Below the pieces are notes generated by a model. It made no database searches, had not been told where the DNA came from, and worked only from the letters and a program-made list of their open reading frames with translations. This document shows positions 1 through 6,909 of a DNA stretch of 28,420 nt, one piece after another. Position numbers and translations under genes: made by a program. Location of the stretch: positions 1 through 28,420 of the IMG/VR virus record IMGVR_UViG_3300012920_000191, one strand, 5' to 3'. This DNA comes from a virus. The number at the start of each line of letters is the position of its first letter. The first letter of the stretch is position 1.

Positions 1-1
1 A

Positions 2-232
2 GAAGAACTTACTATGCAGATTGCTGATGAGCTTCAGAAACATACAGGAACAAAAGATTTAGCTGTGTATGTTCAAGCTACACATGGATGTATGGAGCAT
101 AGAGGTGTATTGGCTCATAGCTCACTCACTCAGACTACTGAGCTTCGTGGACAGTTCTTCAACCCATCAGTTATACAAGAGTTCTTGGACTATATAAAAA
201 TGCAACAAGTATTTGCTGGTACAAGAACATAA
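2..232 (+). CDS. folE: GTP cyclohydrolase I, C-terminal part (5' truncated by window edge)
   Basis: The reading frame is open from base 2 and ends at the TAA at 230-232, so only about 76 C-terminal residues are present. They carry the GTP cyclohydrolase I signature: IADEL, then THGCMEHRGV, where the Cys is the second zinc ligand of the family, then the RG-x-F and FLDYIK tail. The enzyme converts GTP to 7,8-dihydroneopterin triphosphate, the first step of both folate and 7-deazaguanine (preQ0) synthesis. With the QueD-like and DpdA-like genes downstream, a role in making a deazaguanine for phage DNA modification is more likely than folate supply (inference). A strong terminator follows directly. 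Confidence 0.88.
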   Translation, partial: EELTMQIADELQKHTGTKDLAVYVQATHGCMEHRGVLAHSSLTQTTELRGQFFNPSVIQEFLDYIKMQQVFAGTRT

Positions 233-237
233 CAGTT

Positions 238-295
238 TCCGTGAAGTGCTATCTCACTCCTCTCTCACTCAAACATAGCACTTCACGGATTTTTA
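238..295 (+). terminator. Strong hairpin terminator after folE
   Basis: A perfect 15-bp stem (TCCGTGAAGTGCTAT at 238-252 with ATAGCACTTCACGGA at 275-289) closes a 22-nt pyrimidine-rich loop containing two CTCACTC repeats. It is followed by TTTTTATT. It sits between the folE stop and the MazG-like gene and should separate their transcripts. Confidence 0.85.
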
Positions 296-308
296 TTATG
301 AGAAAAAA

Positions 309-629
309 ATGACACAAGATTTATTTAGACATTTAAGAGCCAATGCATCATCAGATAAACAAATGAATACTTTAGATGCAAGACAACAATTATTAGTAGT
401 TACTATGGAGGAGTGTGGTGAACTGATTCAAGCATGTTCGAAGCTCCTTCGTAGAGCTACTCTTTATGATGAAGACAATAAGCATGTAGACAATCTTAAA
501 GAAGAATTGGGAGATGTGTATACTATGTTGCATTTGATGGTTGAGTGGGATGTTGTATCATGGACTGAAATTGAAGAAAGAATGCAAGTTAAAAGAGAAA
601 AACTTTCTAAGTGGTCTGAGTTAATTTAG
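309..629 (+). CDS. mazG: MazG-like nucleoside triphosphate pyrophosphohydrolase
   Basis: A 106-aa, mostly helical protein with the all-alpha NTP pyrophosphatase metal motif: EECGE at residues 34-38 and EELGD at 65-69 (the EExxE...ExxD pattern). The family hydrolyses NTPs, dNTPs or (p)ppGpp-like nucleotides to monophosphates plus PPi. Phage MazG proteins are thought to adjust nucleotide pools or host starvation signalling, but the substrate cannot be read from sequence. The ATG at 309 lies just downstream of the folE terminator. The next gene follows after 8 bases with its AGGAG site overlapping this stop, so it probably heads a small-gene operon. Confidence 0.82.
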   Translation: MTQDLFRHLRANASSDKQMNTLDARQQLLVVTMEECGELIQACSKLLRRATLYDEDNKHVDNLKEELGDVYTMLHLMVEWDVVSWTEIEERMQVKREKLSKWSELI

Positions 630-637
630 GAGTATAT

Positions 638-892
638 ATGAAAATTTTTATGATATCTATAGTGATGTGGTGGGCCGATCCTATGACTATTCCGTGGCCT
701 GGAAACGATGCTGTTGAGATACAAACACAATATGGTAAACAATTATATTTTGAAACTTTAGAAGATTGTTATAATCATGTAGATGATAATTTAGATCATC
801 TAGTAAGGTTTGGACATATGTATTATCCAACAGCTGATGCAGTAGGAAAAATTATTTGTGTTGAAAAGGAGATGTATTATGAACATTCGTAA
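638..892 (+). CDS. Hypothetical protein, 84 aa
   Basis: I do not recognise a family. The N-terminus is short and hydrophobic (MKIFMISIVMWW), then the protein is acidic and aromatic-rich with three Cys. The hydrophobic start could be a weak signal peptide or anchor, but no clear cleavage site is visible. AGGAG at 628-632 is well placed for the ATG at 638. It overlaps the next gene by 14 bases, which argues for a real, translationally coupled gene. Confidence 0.7.
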   Translation: MKIFMISIVMWWADPMTIPWPGNDAVEIQTQYGKQLYFETLEDCYNHVDDNLDHLVRFGHMYYPTADAVGKIICVEKEMYYEHS

Positions 893-1073
893 TTATATTA
901 AAAATCTTAATCATATGAATGTTAGCTTTGTAAAGAGTGGTGTTAGAATTGTAGCAGGAGCTCTTTTAATGCTTTCAGGAAACTTAATTATTTCAGCAGC
1001 AGGGTTTGCATTTGTGTTTGCAGAGTTGTTAGGAATTTTAGAAGAGGTAGTGGATAAAAGGTTAGAGAAGTGA
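879..1073 (+). CDS. Small membrane protein, 64 aa
   Basis: I chose the ATG at 879 because AAGGAG lies at 864-869; an in-frame TTG at 858 would lie upstream of that site. The protein has a basic N-terminal third and then a hydrophobic stretch (VRIVAGALLMLSGNLIISA and following, residues about 22-52), enough for one or two membrane segments, and ends in a charged tail. No family is recognised. It overlaps the next gene's GTG start by four bases (GTGA). Confidence 0.7.
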   Translation: MNIRNYIKNLNHMNVSFVKSGVRIVAGALLMLSGNLIISAAGFAFVFAELLGILEEVVDKRLEK

Positions 1074-1474
1074 TAATATATTTAGTGAAGATGATTCACA
1101 AACCATCTCAAAAAGTTTGTTATAAAATAGGTCATACTCAGAAAAAGATAGCAGAAAGATTTTCATCTGAAGAGTATAATGATTTTGATATTACTAGACT
1201 GTCTCACATTTTCTTTTCCCATGATAAGTGGGCATATGCTAAAGTGGCAGCAGAAACATTAGAGTTTGCAATTCAGCAAGTTATTCCTCCTAAGTCTCCA
1301 TCATTCATTATAGAAGATTATTTTAATGTTCCAAGAGATACATTAAAGATAGGAGGAGTTACAGAATTAATTTTTCTCAAAGAAAATCAAACAGAACAAT
1401 TAATTGTTGACAGGTTTAATGTTTTCGTAGATAGTGTAGATAAATTACAAAGAAAATTGAATAGGATTACATAA
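1070..1474 (+). CDS. GIY-YIG-like (T5orf172/MUG113-type) protein
   Basis: A 134-aa protein starting at a GTG that overlaps the previous TGA. The N-terminal half resembles the short T5orf172/MUG113 branch of the GIY-YIG nuclease superfamily: a beta strand IIYLVKM, then CYKIGHT (the YKIG element), then a conserved Arg-Phe (AERF), and later an AAETLEFAI helix that could supply the catalytic Glu. Such proteins occur in phages, and their substrate is usually unknown. The match is a pattern match only, and nuclease activity is not established. It overlaps the following QueD-like gene by one base (TAATG). Confidence 0.5.
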   Translation: MIIYLVKMIHKPSQKVCYKIGHTQKKIAERFSSEEYNDFDITRLSHIFFSHDKWAYAKVAAETLEFAIQQVIPPKSPSFIIEDYFNVPRDTLKIGGVTELIFLKENQTEQLIVDRFNVFVDSVDKLQRKLNRIT

Positions 1475-1923
1475 TGATTAAGAATATTTTTTCTAAGGAT
1501 GATAATAAAGTGAATAAGAAATATGTTTGGGTTACATTTGAAAAGGAGGGATTGCATAAGTATCCTGCTGCTCTAGATGATCCTAAACTAGCTACAGGAG
1601 GTTGGGATGATGTTTCGTTTCTTGGTTATCTTCATCGTCATATCTTTAAGTTCAGGGTGCAAATTGAGGTCTTTACCGACGACCGCGACATCGAGTTTAT
1701 TCAATTCAAACGTTGGCTTCAAAGACTGTATGATATGGCATCGGACAGTGGAGGGGAAGACGACGTCACTGAAATGCTTAACTTGGACTTTAAGTCCTGT
1801 GAGATGATTGCTGATGAACTTGCAGCTAAAATTTTACATAAATACCCTGGTAGAGATTTGGTAATAGATGTAAGCGAAGATGGAGAGAACGGCGCTAGCT
1901 GCTATTACTATAAACATTCTTAA
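1474..1923 (+). CDS. QueD/6-pyruvoyl-tetrahydropterin synthase-like T-fold protein
   Basis: A 149-aa protein that follows the QueD/PTPS layout: a first His (H28), an HxH pair (HRH, H54 and H56) expected to bind zinc, the FxxFK element (residues 75-79), a SCEMIADELA helix at the place of the family's PTxExLA, and a C-terminal V-x-E strand (E135). QueD turns dihydroneopterin triphosphate, the FolE product, into 6-carboxytetrahydropterin en route to preQ0. The usual catalytic Cys just before HxH is missing here (SFLGYLHRH), so the chemistry may differ. Proximity to folE and the transglycosylase-like gene supports the call. Confidence 0.5.
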   Translation: MIKNIFSKDDNKVNKKYVWVTFEKEGLHKYPAALDDPKLATGGWDDVSFLGYLHRHIFKFRVQIEVFTDDRDIEFIQFKRWLQRLYDMASDSGGEDDVTEMLNLDFKSCEMIADELAAKILHKYPGRDLVIDVSEDGENGASCYYYKHS

Positions 1924-1938
1924 CTATCAGAGGAAGTC

Positions 1939-2166
1939 ATGGATAAATTTAGAAACTATATTCCAGAAGCAGATTATGCAGATGTTCGTAAGTATCTTAA
2001 AAAATTAGGCAAAGGTAAAGATGTTACTTTTGTTGACAATGATGGTAAGACTAAACAGACTGGAAAGTTTAATGGTCTTATGAGAAGAGGTCCATTTACA
2101 TATGCTAAGGTAGAACATGGAAGAGAAATGTCTCTTGTTCCACTGCCACAAATAATGACTAAATAA
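1939..2166 (+). CDS. Hypothetical protein, 75 aa
   Basis: A small basic, Gly/Lys-rich protein with a possible beta-strand core (DVTFVDNDGK, TGKFNGLM, TYAKVEHG). No family is recognised. AGAGGAAG lies just before the ATG at 1939. It ends immediately before a late-promoter sequence, so it is the last gene of the first small-gene operon. Confidence 0.7.
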   Translation: MDKFRNYIPEADYADVRKYLKKLGKGKDVTFVDNDGKTKQTGKFNGLMRRGPFTYAKVEHGREMSLVPLPQIMTK

Positions 2167-2169
2167 ATA

Positions 2170-2177
2170 TATAAATA
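2170..2177 (+). promoter_or_regulatory. T4-type late promoter (TATAAATA)
   Basis: A perfect TATAAATA followed by CTA matches the T4 late -10 element recognised by gp55 sigma. Transcription would start near 2183, about 19 bases before the ATG at 2202, giving a short leader that carries the ribosome site. Confidence 0.6.
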
Positions 2178-2201
2178 CTAAGTGAATTGAAAGGTTATAT
2201 T

Positions 2202-3065
2202 ATGTCTACAACTGAATTTTGTCATATTGCACCCACGCCACATCTAAGTTTAACTGATGGACGTCCTGTCCATTTAGTACTTGCTCATTTGATTGAAACA
2301 GATGAGGAGTATGTTAACTTTTATCTAGAACAAAAAGAGAAATACAATTGTACCATTATTATGGACAACTCTGCTTTTGAAATGTATAAGCAAGGTCGTC
2401 CTATGTACGATTCAGGTCAATTGATTCCTATGGCTGAAAAGATCAAAGCTGACTATATTGTTATGTCAGATTATCCTGATAATGATCCAGAGGAAACTAT
2501 TGAAGCTGCAATGGTGCAAGCACCTGTTATTAAAGATAGTGGATTCAAAACATTCTTTGTCCCTCAAGGTAGAAAAGGATCTGTAAAAGATTTAGAGTAT
2601 GGATTTAGGTTTGTTGCCAATAATCCTAAACTTGTTGATTATGTAGGTGTATCTATCCTAGCAGTACCTTTAGCATATGATGTAGAAAAAGATAACAAAC
2701 TACAAAGATTCAATGCTCGTTTAAGGTTTATGTATCAGATGGATAACAGTCCACATCTTTCTAATATCAAATACAACGGAACAAAGATTCACTTTTTAGG
2801 AATGGTTGATGGTCCTAATGAGATCATGTTCATGTCACCATTCCACAAGTATATTGATACATGGGATTCGTCGGCAGCTGTATGGCTCGGATTGAATGGA
2901 ATGAAGTTTGATGAAACACCTACAGGTCGTAGACAAGGAAAATATGAAGAAGAAGTTGACTTTAACTTCAAAACAGAAGATGATGTAAAGATTAGTATGG
3001 CTAAAGATAATATGGAGTGGATTGATAAGATCACTGCAGCTTATCTAAGTAAGTTGGAGTTATAG
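2202..3065 (+). CDS. dpdA: tRNA-guanine transglycosylase-like protein, probable DpdA-type DNA 7-deazaguanine transglycosylase
   Basis: A 287-aa protein with a TGT-like TIM-barrel pattern. MDNSAFE (54-60) occupies the place of the TGT DSGGFQ substrate-binding loop. LGMVDGP (199-205) matches the TGT LMGVGxP strand. YIDTWDSSA (218-226) matches the GVDxFD segment that carries the nucleophile Asp (D219 or D222 here). TGT enzymes swap guanine for a 7-deazaguanine, and the phage DpdA branch is known to do this in DNA. It is shorter than bacterial TGT and I see no zinc CxCxxC motif. The ATG at 2202 has AAAGG upstream; an in-frame TTG lies at 2187. The family is fairly clear; DNA as substrate is inferred from context. 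Confidence 0.65.
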   Translation: MSTTEFCHIAPTPHLSLTDGRPVHLVLAHLIETDEEYVNFYLEQKEKYNCTIIMDNSAFEMYKQGRPMYDSGQLIPMAEKIKADYIVMSDYPDNDPEETIEAAMVQAPVIKDSGFKTFFVPQGRKGSVKDLEYGFRFVANNPKLVDYVGVSILAVPLAYDVEKDNKLQRFNARLRFMYQMDNSPHLSNIKYNGTKIHFLGMVDGPNEIMFMSPFHKYIDTWDSSAAVWLGLNGMKFDETPTGRRQGKYEEEVDFNFKTEDDVKISMAKDNMEWIDKITAAYLSKLEL

Positions 3066-3066
3066 T

Positions 3067-3303
3067 ATGGCATTTGAATGGAATCGTATTCACAAACATG
3101 AAGATAACATTGAAATTGATGTTACCGATCGTGTATTTGAATATGTATTTGAATATTATGGAGTAGAAGAATTATCTGAACTAACTCAAGAGCAAATCTC
3201 TCAGATAGAAGATTTCAGAGATAAGCTCAATGAGTTTTCTGTTATGCAGATTGGGTTTAGTAATTTGATCAATCAGTGGGAGAATGAAAATGACGAAGAT
3301 TGA
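3067..3303 (+). CDS. Hypothetical acidic protein, 78 aa
   Basis: A very acidic, helical protein (many E/D, ending ENENDED) with no recognised domain. GGAG at 3056-3059 is well placed for the ATG, which follows the transglycosylase-like stop by one base. It overlaps the next gene by 14 bases. Translational coupling to its neighbours is the main evidence that it is real. Confidence 0.72.
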   Translation: MAFEWNRIHKHEDNIEIDVTDRVFEYVFEYYGVEELSELTQEQISQIEDFRDKLNEFSVMQIGFSNLINQWENENDED

Positions 3304-3613
3304 ATACAAATATAATGAAGATAAAATCTTGAAAGAGATTTACAATTATATTACATCAACCTACAATCAACATTATGTTGGTAAGGGTGCTGTTCAGACT
3401 ATTGATGTCTGGGACAATATGGGTATAGCAGAAGAGATGTGTATGGGTACTTTAGTAAAGTATGCGATGCGCTTTGGTAAGAAGGACGGTAAGAATCCTG
3501 ATGATCTAAAGAAACTTATTCATTATGCTATCCTAGCATATAATTTTAGTTTTATGGAGAAAGATAATGATGATACATCTAGCGAGCGAGACATCAACGT
3601 CGAGTCTGTCTGA
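3290..3613 (+). CDS. DUF3310-like phage protein
   Basis: A 107-aa protein. The core GIAEEMCMGTLVKYAMRFGK followed by KNPDDLKKLIHYAILAY resembles the phage DUF3310 (SaV-like) pattern, in which an N-x-x-KY-x-x-R helix precedes KN-x-x-DL-x-K. The family's biochemical function is not known to me. Of two in-frame ATGs (3284 and 3290) I chose 3290 because GGGAG at 3278-3282 is then spaced seven bases from it. It overlaps both neighbours. Confidence 0.6.
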   Translation: MTKIEYKYNEDKILKEIYNYITSTYNQHYVGKGAVQTIDVWDNMGIAEEMCMGTLVKYAMRFGKKDGKNPDDLKKLIHYAILAYNFSFMEKDNDDTSSERDINVESV

Positions 3614-4067
3614 GTTTATTAATACTCAAGTACAGCCTAATGCAATTGATCTCAAAGTAGACAAAGTCTTTAGATTAGAACCTAAAGAGTTTAAGATCAG
3701 TGAAGAAGAAAAGAAACATAGGGGATCGGTCGAGATCCTACCTGACGAGCAAGGATATTATAATTTAGTACAAGGTACGTATGAAATTATTATGGAAGGG
3801 ATTATTAGTATTGGAAGTGATGAAGCTGGATTTGTTATTACACGTTCAACACTGAATAGGAATGGATTGTTTATTACATCTGGATTGTATGATAGTGGAT
3901 ATGAAGGAGTAATGGCAGGAGCTCTTCATGTTGGCGGTGGTCCTGCTAAAATTAAAAAAGGAACAAGGGTTGGCCAATTCTTGCTATTCAAAGCAGAATC
4001 ACTCAGTTCCTATGATGGTGATTATGGCACCGGCAAAGACCATGATAAGAAATATGGAGTACATTAA
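3567..4067 (+). CDS. dUTPase / dCTP deaminase family protein
   Basis: A 166-aa trimeric-fold nucleotide enzyme. Visible motifs are N-x-IDL near residue 25, TRSTLNRNG (92-100), GLYDSGYEG (106-114), KGTRVGQ (131-137) and the nucleotide-closing YDGDYG (149-154). D109 in GLYDSGYEG matches the catalytic Asp of dUTPases. The Glu that dCTP deaminases carry a few residues later (VLEF) appears replaced (AGAL), so dUTP hydrolysis seems likelier than deamination, although the C-terminal Y-x-G-x-Y is deaminase-like. It would keep uracil out of phage DNA and feed dTMP synthesis. GGAG at 3556-3559 supports the ATG at 3567, which lies inside the preceding gene. Confidence 0.72.
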   Translation: MMIHLASETSTSSLSEFINTQVQPNAIDLKVDKVFRLEPKEFKISEEEKKHRGSVEILPDEQGYYNLVQGTYEIIMEGIISIGSDEAGFVITRSTLNRNGLFITSGLYDSGYEGVMAGALHVGGGPAKIKKGTRVGQFLLFKAESLSSYDGDYGTGKDHDKKYGVH

Positions 4068-4930
4068 TGGAAATTAAAGTTTCATTCGAAGAACTTAGGA
4101 AGAAGAAACTATTTGTAGCAACACCAATGTATGGTGGCCAATGTCATGGAATGTATACAAAGTCAATGTGTGACTTGTCTGCGATTTGTGCAAAGTATGG
4201 TATTGAGATGAGAGCATATTATCTGTTCAACGAATCTCTTATTACACGAGCTCGAAACTATTGTGTTGACGAGTTCATGAGATCTGGTTATACACACATG
4301 ATGTTTATCGATTCTGATATTGGATTTAATCCTAATGATGTATTAGCACTTATGGCATTACAAGGATCAGAACCTGGTGAGGATCCGTATGATGTCATTG
4401 GAGGACCTTATCCTAAGAAATGTATTTCATGGGAAAAAGTTATTGCTGCTGTCAACAAAGGTGTAGCAGATGAAGACGCTAACATTCTGGAGAACTACGT
4501 GGGTGACTATGTGTTTAATCCCGTTTTAAAGCCCGGAGAGACGGCGGAAGTAAGATTGGACAAGCCTGCTAACGTGTTAGAAATTGGCACCGGTTTTATG
4601 ATGACTAGAAGGAATACTTTCGAGAAATTTAAGGAAGCATATCCAGATTTTTCATATAGACCAGATCATGTTCGTACAGAACATTTTGATGGTAAGAGAG
4701 AGATTATGATGTACTTCCAAGCTCTGATTGATCCACAATCAAAAAGGTATCTATCAGAAGATTATATGTTCTGTCAATGGATTCGTAACATTGGAATGGA
4801 AACTCATATCTGTCCTTGGATGCAATTGCAGCATGCAGGTAGTTATGTGTTTGGTGGTAGCTTACAACATCTTGCTTCTGTAGGTGCAGCAGCAACTGCT
4901 GATGTCAGTAAGATTGGTAAAAAGAAATAA
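4067..4930 (+). CDS. GT-A fold glycosyltransferase-like protein
   Basis: A 287-aa protein opening with a Rossmann-like strand (LFVATPMYGG), then an N-E-x-LITRARN helix and HMMFIDSDIGF, whose D-S-D (82-84) fits the metal and nucleotide-sugar DxD of GT-A enzymes. A GTGFMMTRR segment and an SEDYMFC acidic stretch follow, as in many GT-A acceptor-side loops. The sugar and acceptor are unknown. The place between a dUTPase-like gene and the sliding clamp makes DNA base glycosylation conceivable, but a lipopolysaccharide or protein acceptor is equally possible. It starts at ATG 4067, overlapping the upstream TAA by one base. Confidence 0.6.
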   Translation: MEIKVSFEELRKKKLFVATPMYGGQCHGMYTKSMCDLSAICAKYGIEMRAYYLFNESLITRARNYCVDEFMRSGYTHMMFIDSDIGFNPNDVLALMALQGSEPGEDPYDVIGGPYPKKCISWEKVIAAVNKGVADEDANILENYVGDYVFNPVLKPGETAEVRLDKPANVLEIGTGFMMTRRNTFEKFKEAYPDFSYRPDHVRTEHFDGKREIMMYFQALIDPQSKRYLSEDYMFCQWIRNIGMETHICPWMQLQHAGSYVFGGSLQHLASVGAAATADVSKIGKKK

Positions 4931-4939
4931 GGATATATT

Positions 4940-5620
4940 ATGAAAATTAGTAGTGAAACTTTAAATATTTTAAAAAACTTTTCGTCAATTAACAATTCAA
5001 TTTTGATTAGACCAATGGAAGGAGATGTTGGAAAACTCTCTACTGTGTCTACTCAGAAGACGATTATGGCTAAGGCTATTATCAAAGAAGAATTTAAAAA
5101 AGAATGTGCAATCTATGAACTATCAAGATTCTTAGGTACAGTAAGTTTGTTTGATGATCCAGATTTTGAATTTGAGGACAATCATGTGTTGATTTCTTCT
5201 GGACAACAGGCTACAATATATCGATATGCTGATCCACAGAGTATTGTGTCAGCACCAGAGAAAGATGTATCTATTGTTGATCCCGATGTTGAATTTTTCC
5301 TCAATGTCGATGATCTTAGTAGTTTAGTAAAAGGATGTTCAGTTTTGGGATTGCCAGAAGTAGCTATTGTAGGAGATGAGAAGAATATTAGTCTTCAAGC
5401 TATGGACAGTAAGAATCCTAATAGTGATAATCATAAGGTTGTCGTAGGAGAAACTGACAAAGAATTTAGTATGATTCTTAAACCAGAAAATCTTAAACTT
5501 GTCAATAGTAATTACAATGTAAGAGTTTCTGCTAAAGGAATCGTAGAGTTTAGCAATTCATATGTGAGTTATTGGATTGCAACAGAAGCGTCATCAACAT
5601 TTAAAAATAAGGAGAAGTAA
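4940..5620 (+). CDS. 45: Sliding clamp, DNA polymerase accessory protein gp45
   Basis: A 226-aa protein, close to T4 gp45 (228 aa). It opens with the clamp's characteristic MKISSETLNILKNFSSIN, followed by a mainly beta, low-complexity-free sequence as expected for the two-domain clamp ring. The homotrimer encircles DNA, holds polymerase gp43 for processive synthesis and, in T4, activates late transcription with gp33 and gp55. The call is supported by position: gp44 follows shortly downstream, as in T4-like phages. AAGGATAT precedes the ATG. Confidence 0.88.
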   Translation: MKISSETLNILKNFSSINNSILIRPMEGDVGKLSTVSTQKTIMAKAIIKEEFKKECAIYELSRFLGTVSLFDDPDFEFEDNHVLISSGQQATIYRYADPQSIVSAPEKDVSIVDPDVEFFLNVDDLSSLVKGCSVLGLPEVAIVGDEKNISLQAMDSKNPNSDNHKVVVGETDKEFSMILKPENLKLVNSNYNVRVSAKGIVEFSNSYVSYWIATEASSTFKNKEK

Positions 5621-5905
5621 ATGACACAACTGACCGCGCAAGACATTGCTAATGTTTTGCAAATTATTGACCTTGCTGCACAGCGAGGTACTTTTAGAGG
5701 TGCCGAACTTTCAAGTATTGGAATGGTACGAGATAAATTAGAGCAAGTGCTGAGGCCACCAGAAGAGCAGGCACCTCAAGCTCCTCAAGGGGAACTTAAT
5801 TTTGATACGGAAGCAGGAACTGTTTCTGAGAAAATTGAAGATGCTGAAAGTGAGGAAAAGGATGCCGTGGCCGAGAAAAAACAGACCTCCAAAGGGAAGG
5901 CGTAA
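5621..5905 (+). CDS. Hypothetical protein between gp45 and gp44, 94 aa
   Basis: The N-terminal half is a compact helical segment (LTAQDIANVLQIIDLAAQRG ... GMVRDKLEQVL). The C-terminal half is a low-complexity Pro/Gln/Glu/Lys tail that is probably disordered. GGAGAAG precedes the ATG, which directly abuts the gp45 stop. Similar small proteins sit here in T4-like cyanophages, but no function is known to me. Its 3' end contains a second, overlapping ORF in another frame. Confidence 0.75.
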   Translation: MTQLTAQDIANVLQIIDLAAQRGTFRGAELSSIGMVRDKLEQVLRPPEEQAPQAPQGELNFDTEAGTVSEKIEDAESEEKDAVAEKKQTSKGKA

Positions 5906-5954
5906 AATAGGTTCTGCTAAAAGGATAGCAAGAAGAAAGAACCGTAAAAAATAA
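5862..5954 (+). CDS. Very basic 30-aa mini-protein overlapping the upstream gene
   Basis: Thirty residues starting MPWPRKNRPPKGRRKIG and ending RRKNRKK; about half are Arg or Lys. The ATG at 5862 follows GAGGAAAAGG, a good ribosome site, and the ORF runs 49 bases past the stop of the overlapping frame, so the extra length is not explained by that gene. I recall similar Arg/Lys-rich mini-proteins beside gp45/gp44 in T4-like cyanophages. Nucleic-acid binding is the obvious guess from charge, but no function is shown. Confidence 0.6.
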   Translation: MPWPRKNRPPKGRRKIGSAKRIARRKNRKK

Positions 5955-5970
5955 TTGAGGTGTTTATATT

Positions 5971-6909
5971 ATGTTAGAAGATTTTTTGTGGGTTGAAAAG
6001 TATCGCCCTAAATCTGTAAGTGAATGTATTCTTCCAGAAAATCTCAAGCAGACTTTTCAGAAGTTTATTGAACAAGATAATGTTCCTAATCTAATCTTAG
6101 CAGGCGGTCCTGGTGTAGGTAAGACGACAGTTGCTAAAGCTATGTTAAACGAGCTTGGCAACTCGTCTTATGTTATCAATGGATCATTGTTTGGTAATAT
6201 TGATACTTTAAGGAACGATATCAAAAACTTTGCTTCAACGGTTAGCTTTGACTCAAAGCGTAAGTATGTAATACTCGATGAAGCAGACTACCTTAATCCA
6301 CAGTCTACACAACCTGCCCTAAGAAACTTTATGGAAGAGTTTTCTAAGAACTGTGGCTTCATTCTTACCTGTAACTATAAGAATAGAATCATTGAGCCTC
6401 TTCAATCAAGATGTTCATTGATTGACTTCAATATTCCTAAGAAAGAAAAAGCAAGTCTGGCTAAACAATTTTATACAAGAATGCTAGAGATTCTAGATCA
6501 AGAGAATATCAAGTATGAAGATAAAGTAGTAGCAGAATTGGTTTATACTTTCTTCCCTGATTGGAGAAGGGTTCTTAATGAATTGCAAAGGTATAGTGTA
6601 AATGGTATTATTGATACAGGTATCTTTACTAACCTGAATGAAGAAAAGTTCAAAGAACTTGTTACTTCATTGAAGGAGAAGAAGTTTACTGAAATGCGTA
6701 AATGGGTAGCTTCCAATCAAGACTATGATTCTAATGTTATCTTTAGAAAGTTGTTTGATCATAGTTATGATATGCTTGAACCAAGTTCAATTCCACAACT
6801 AGTTATTACTATTGCAGACTATCAATACAAAGATGCTTTTGTAGCTGATCATGAAGTAAACATGGTTGCATGTCTAGCAGAGATTATGATTAACTGTGAA
6901 TTCAAATGA
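5971..6909 (+). CDS. 44: Clamp loader large subunit gp44 (AAA+ ATPase)
   Basis: A 312-aa AAA+ protein of the T4 gp44 / RFC small-subunit type (T4 gp44 is 319 aa). Visible are the N-terminal WVEKYRPKS box, Walker A GGPGVGKT (45-52), Walker B ILDEAD (101-106), sensor 1 TCN (133-135) and the SRC arginine-finger motif (146-148). With gp62 it forms the loader that uses ATP to open gp45 and place it on primer-template junctions. TTGAGG precedes the ATG at 5971. Its stop overlaps the next small gene (ATGA). Confidence 0.95.
   Translation: MLEDFLWVEKYRPKSVSECILPENLKQTFQKFIEQDNVPNLILAGGPGVGKTTVAKAMLNELGNSSYVINGSLFGNIDTLRNDIKNFASTVSFDSKRKYVILDEADYLNPQSTQPALRNFMEEFSKNCGFILTCNYKNRIIEPLQSRCSLIDFNIPKKEKASLAKQFYTRMLEILDQENIKYEDKVVAELVYTFFPDWRRVLNELQRYSVNGIIDTGIFTNLNEEKFKELVTSLKEKKFTEMRKWVASNQDYDSNVIFRKLFDHSYDMLEPSSIPQLVITIADYQYKDAFVADHEVNMVACLAEIMINCEFK

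Noticed and set aside
1607-1807. Overlapping plus-strand ORF within the QueD-like gene
   Set aside because: It lies wholly inside the QueD-like frame, has no good ribosome site and reads as a frame shadow of a locally more GC-rich patch.
2789-3034. Minus-strand ORF opposite the transglycosylase-like gene, and other minus-strand ORFs
   Set aside because: All lie opposite strong plus-strand genes, show low-complexity Ser/Ile/Phe-rich translations and lack ribosome sites.
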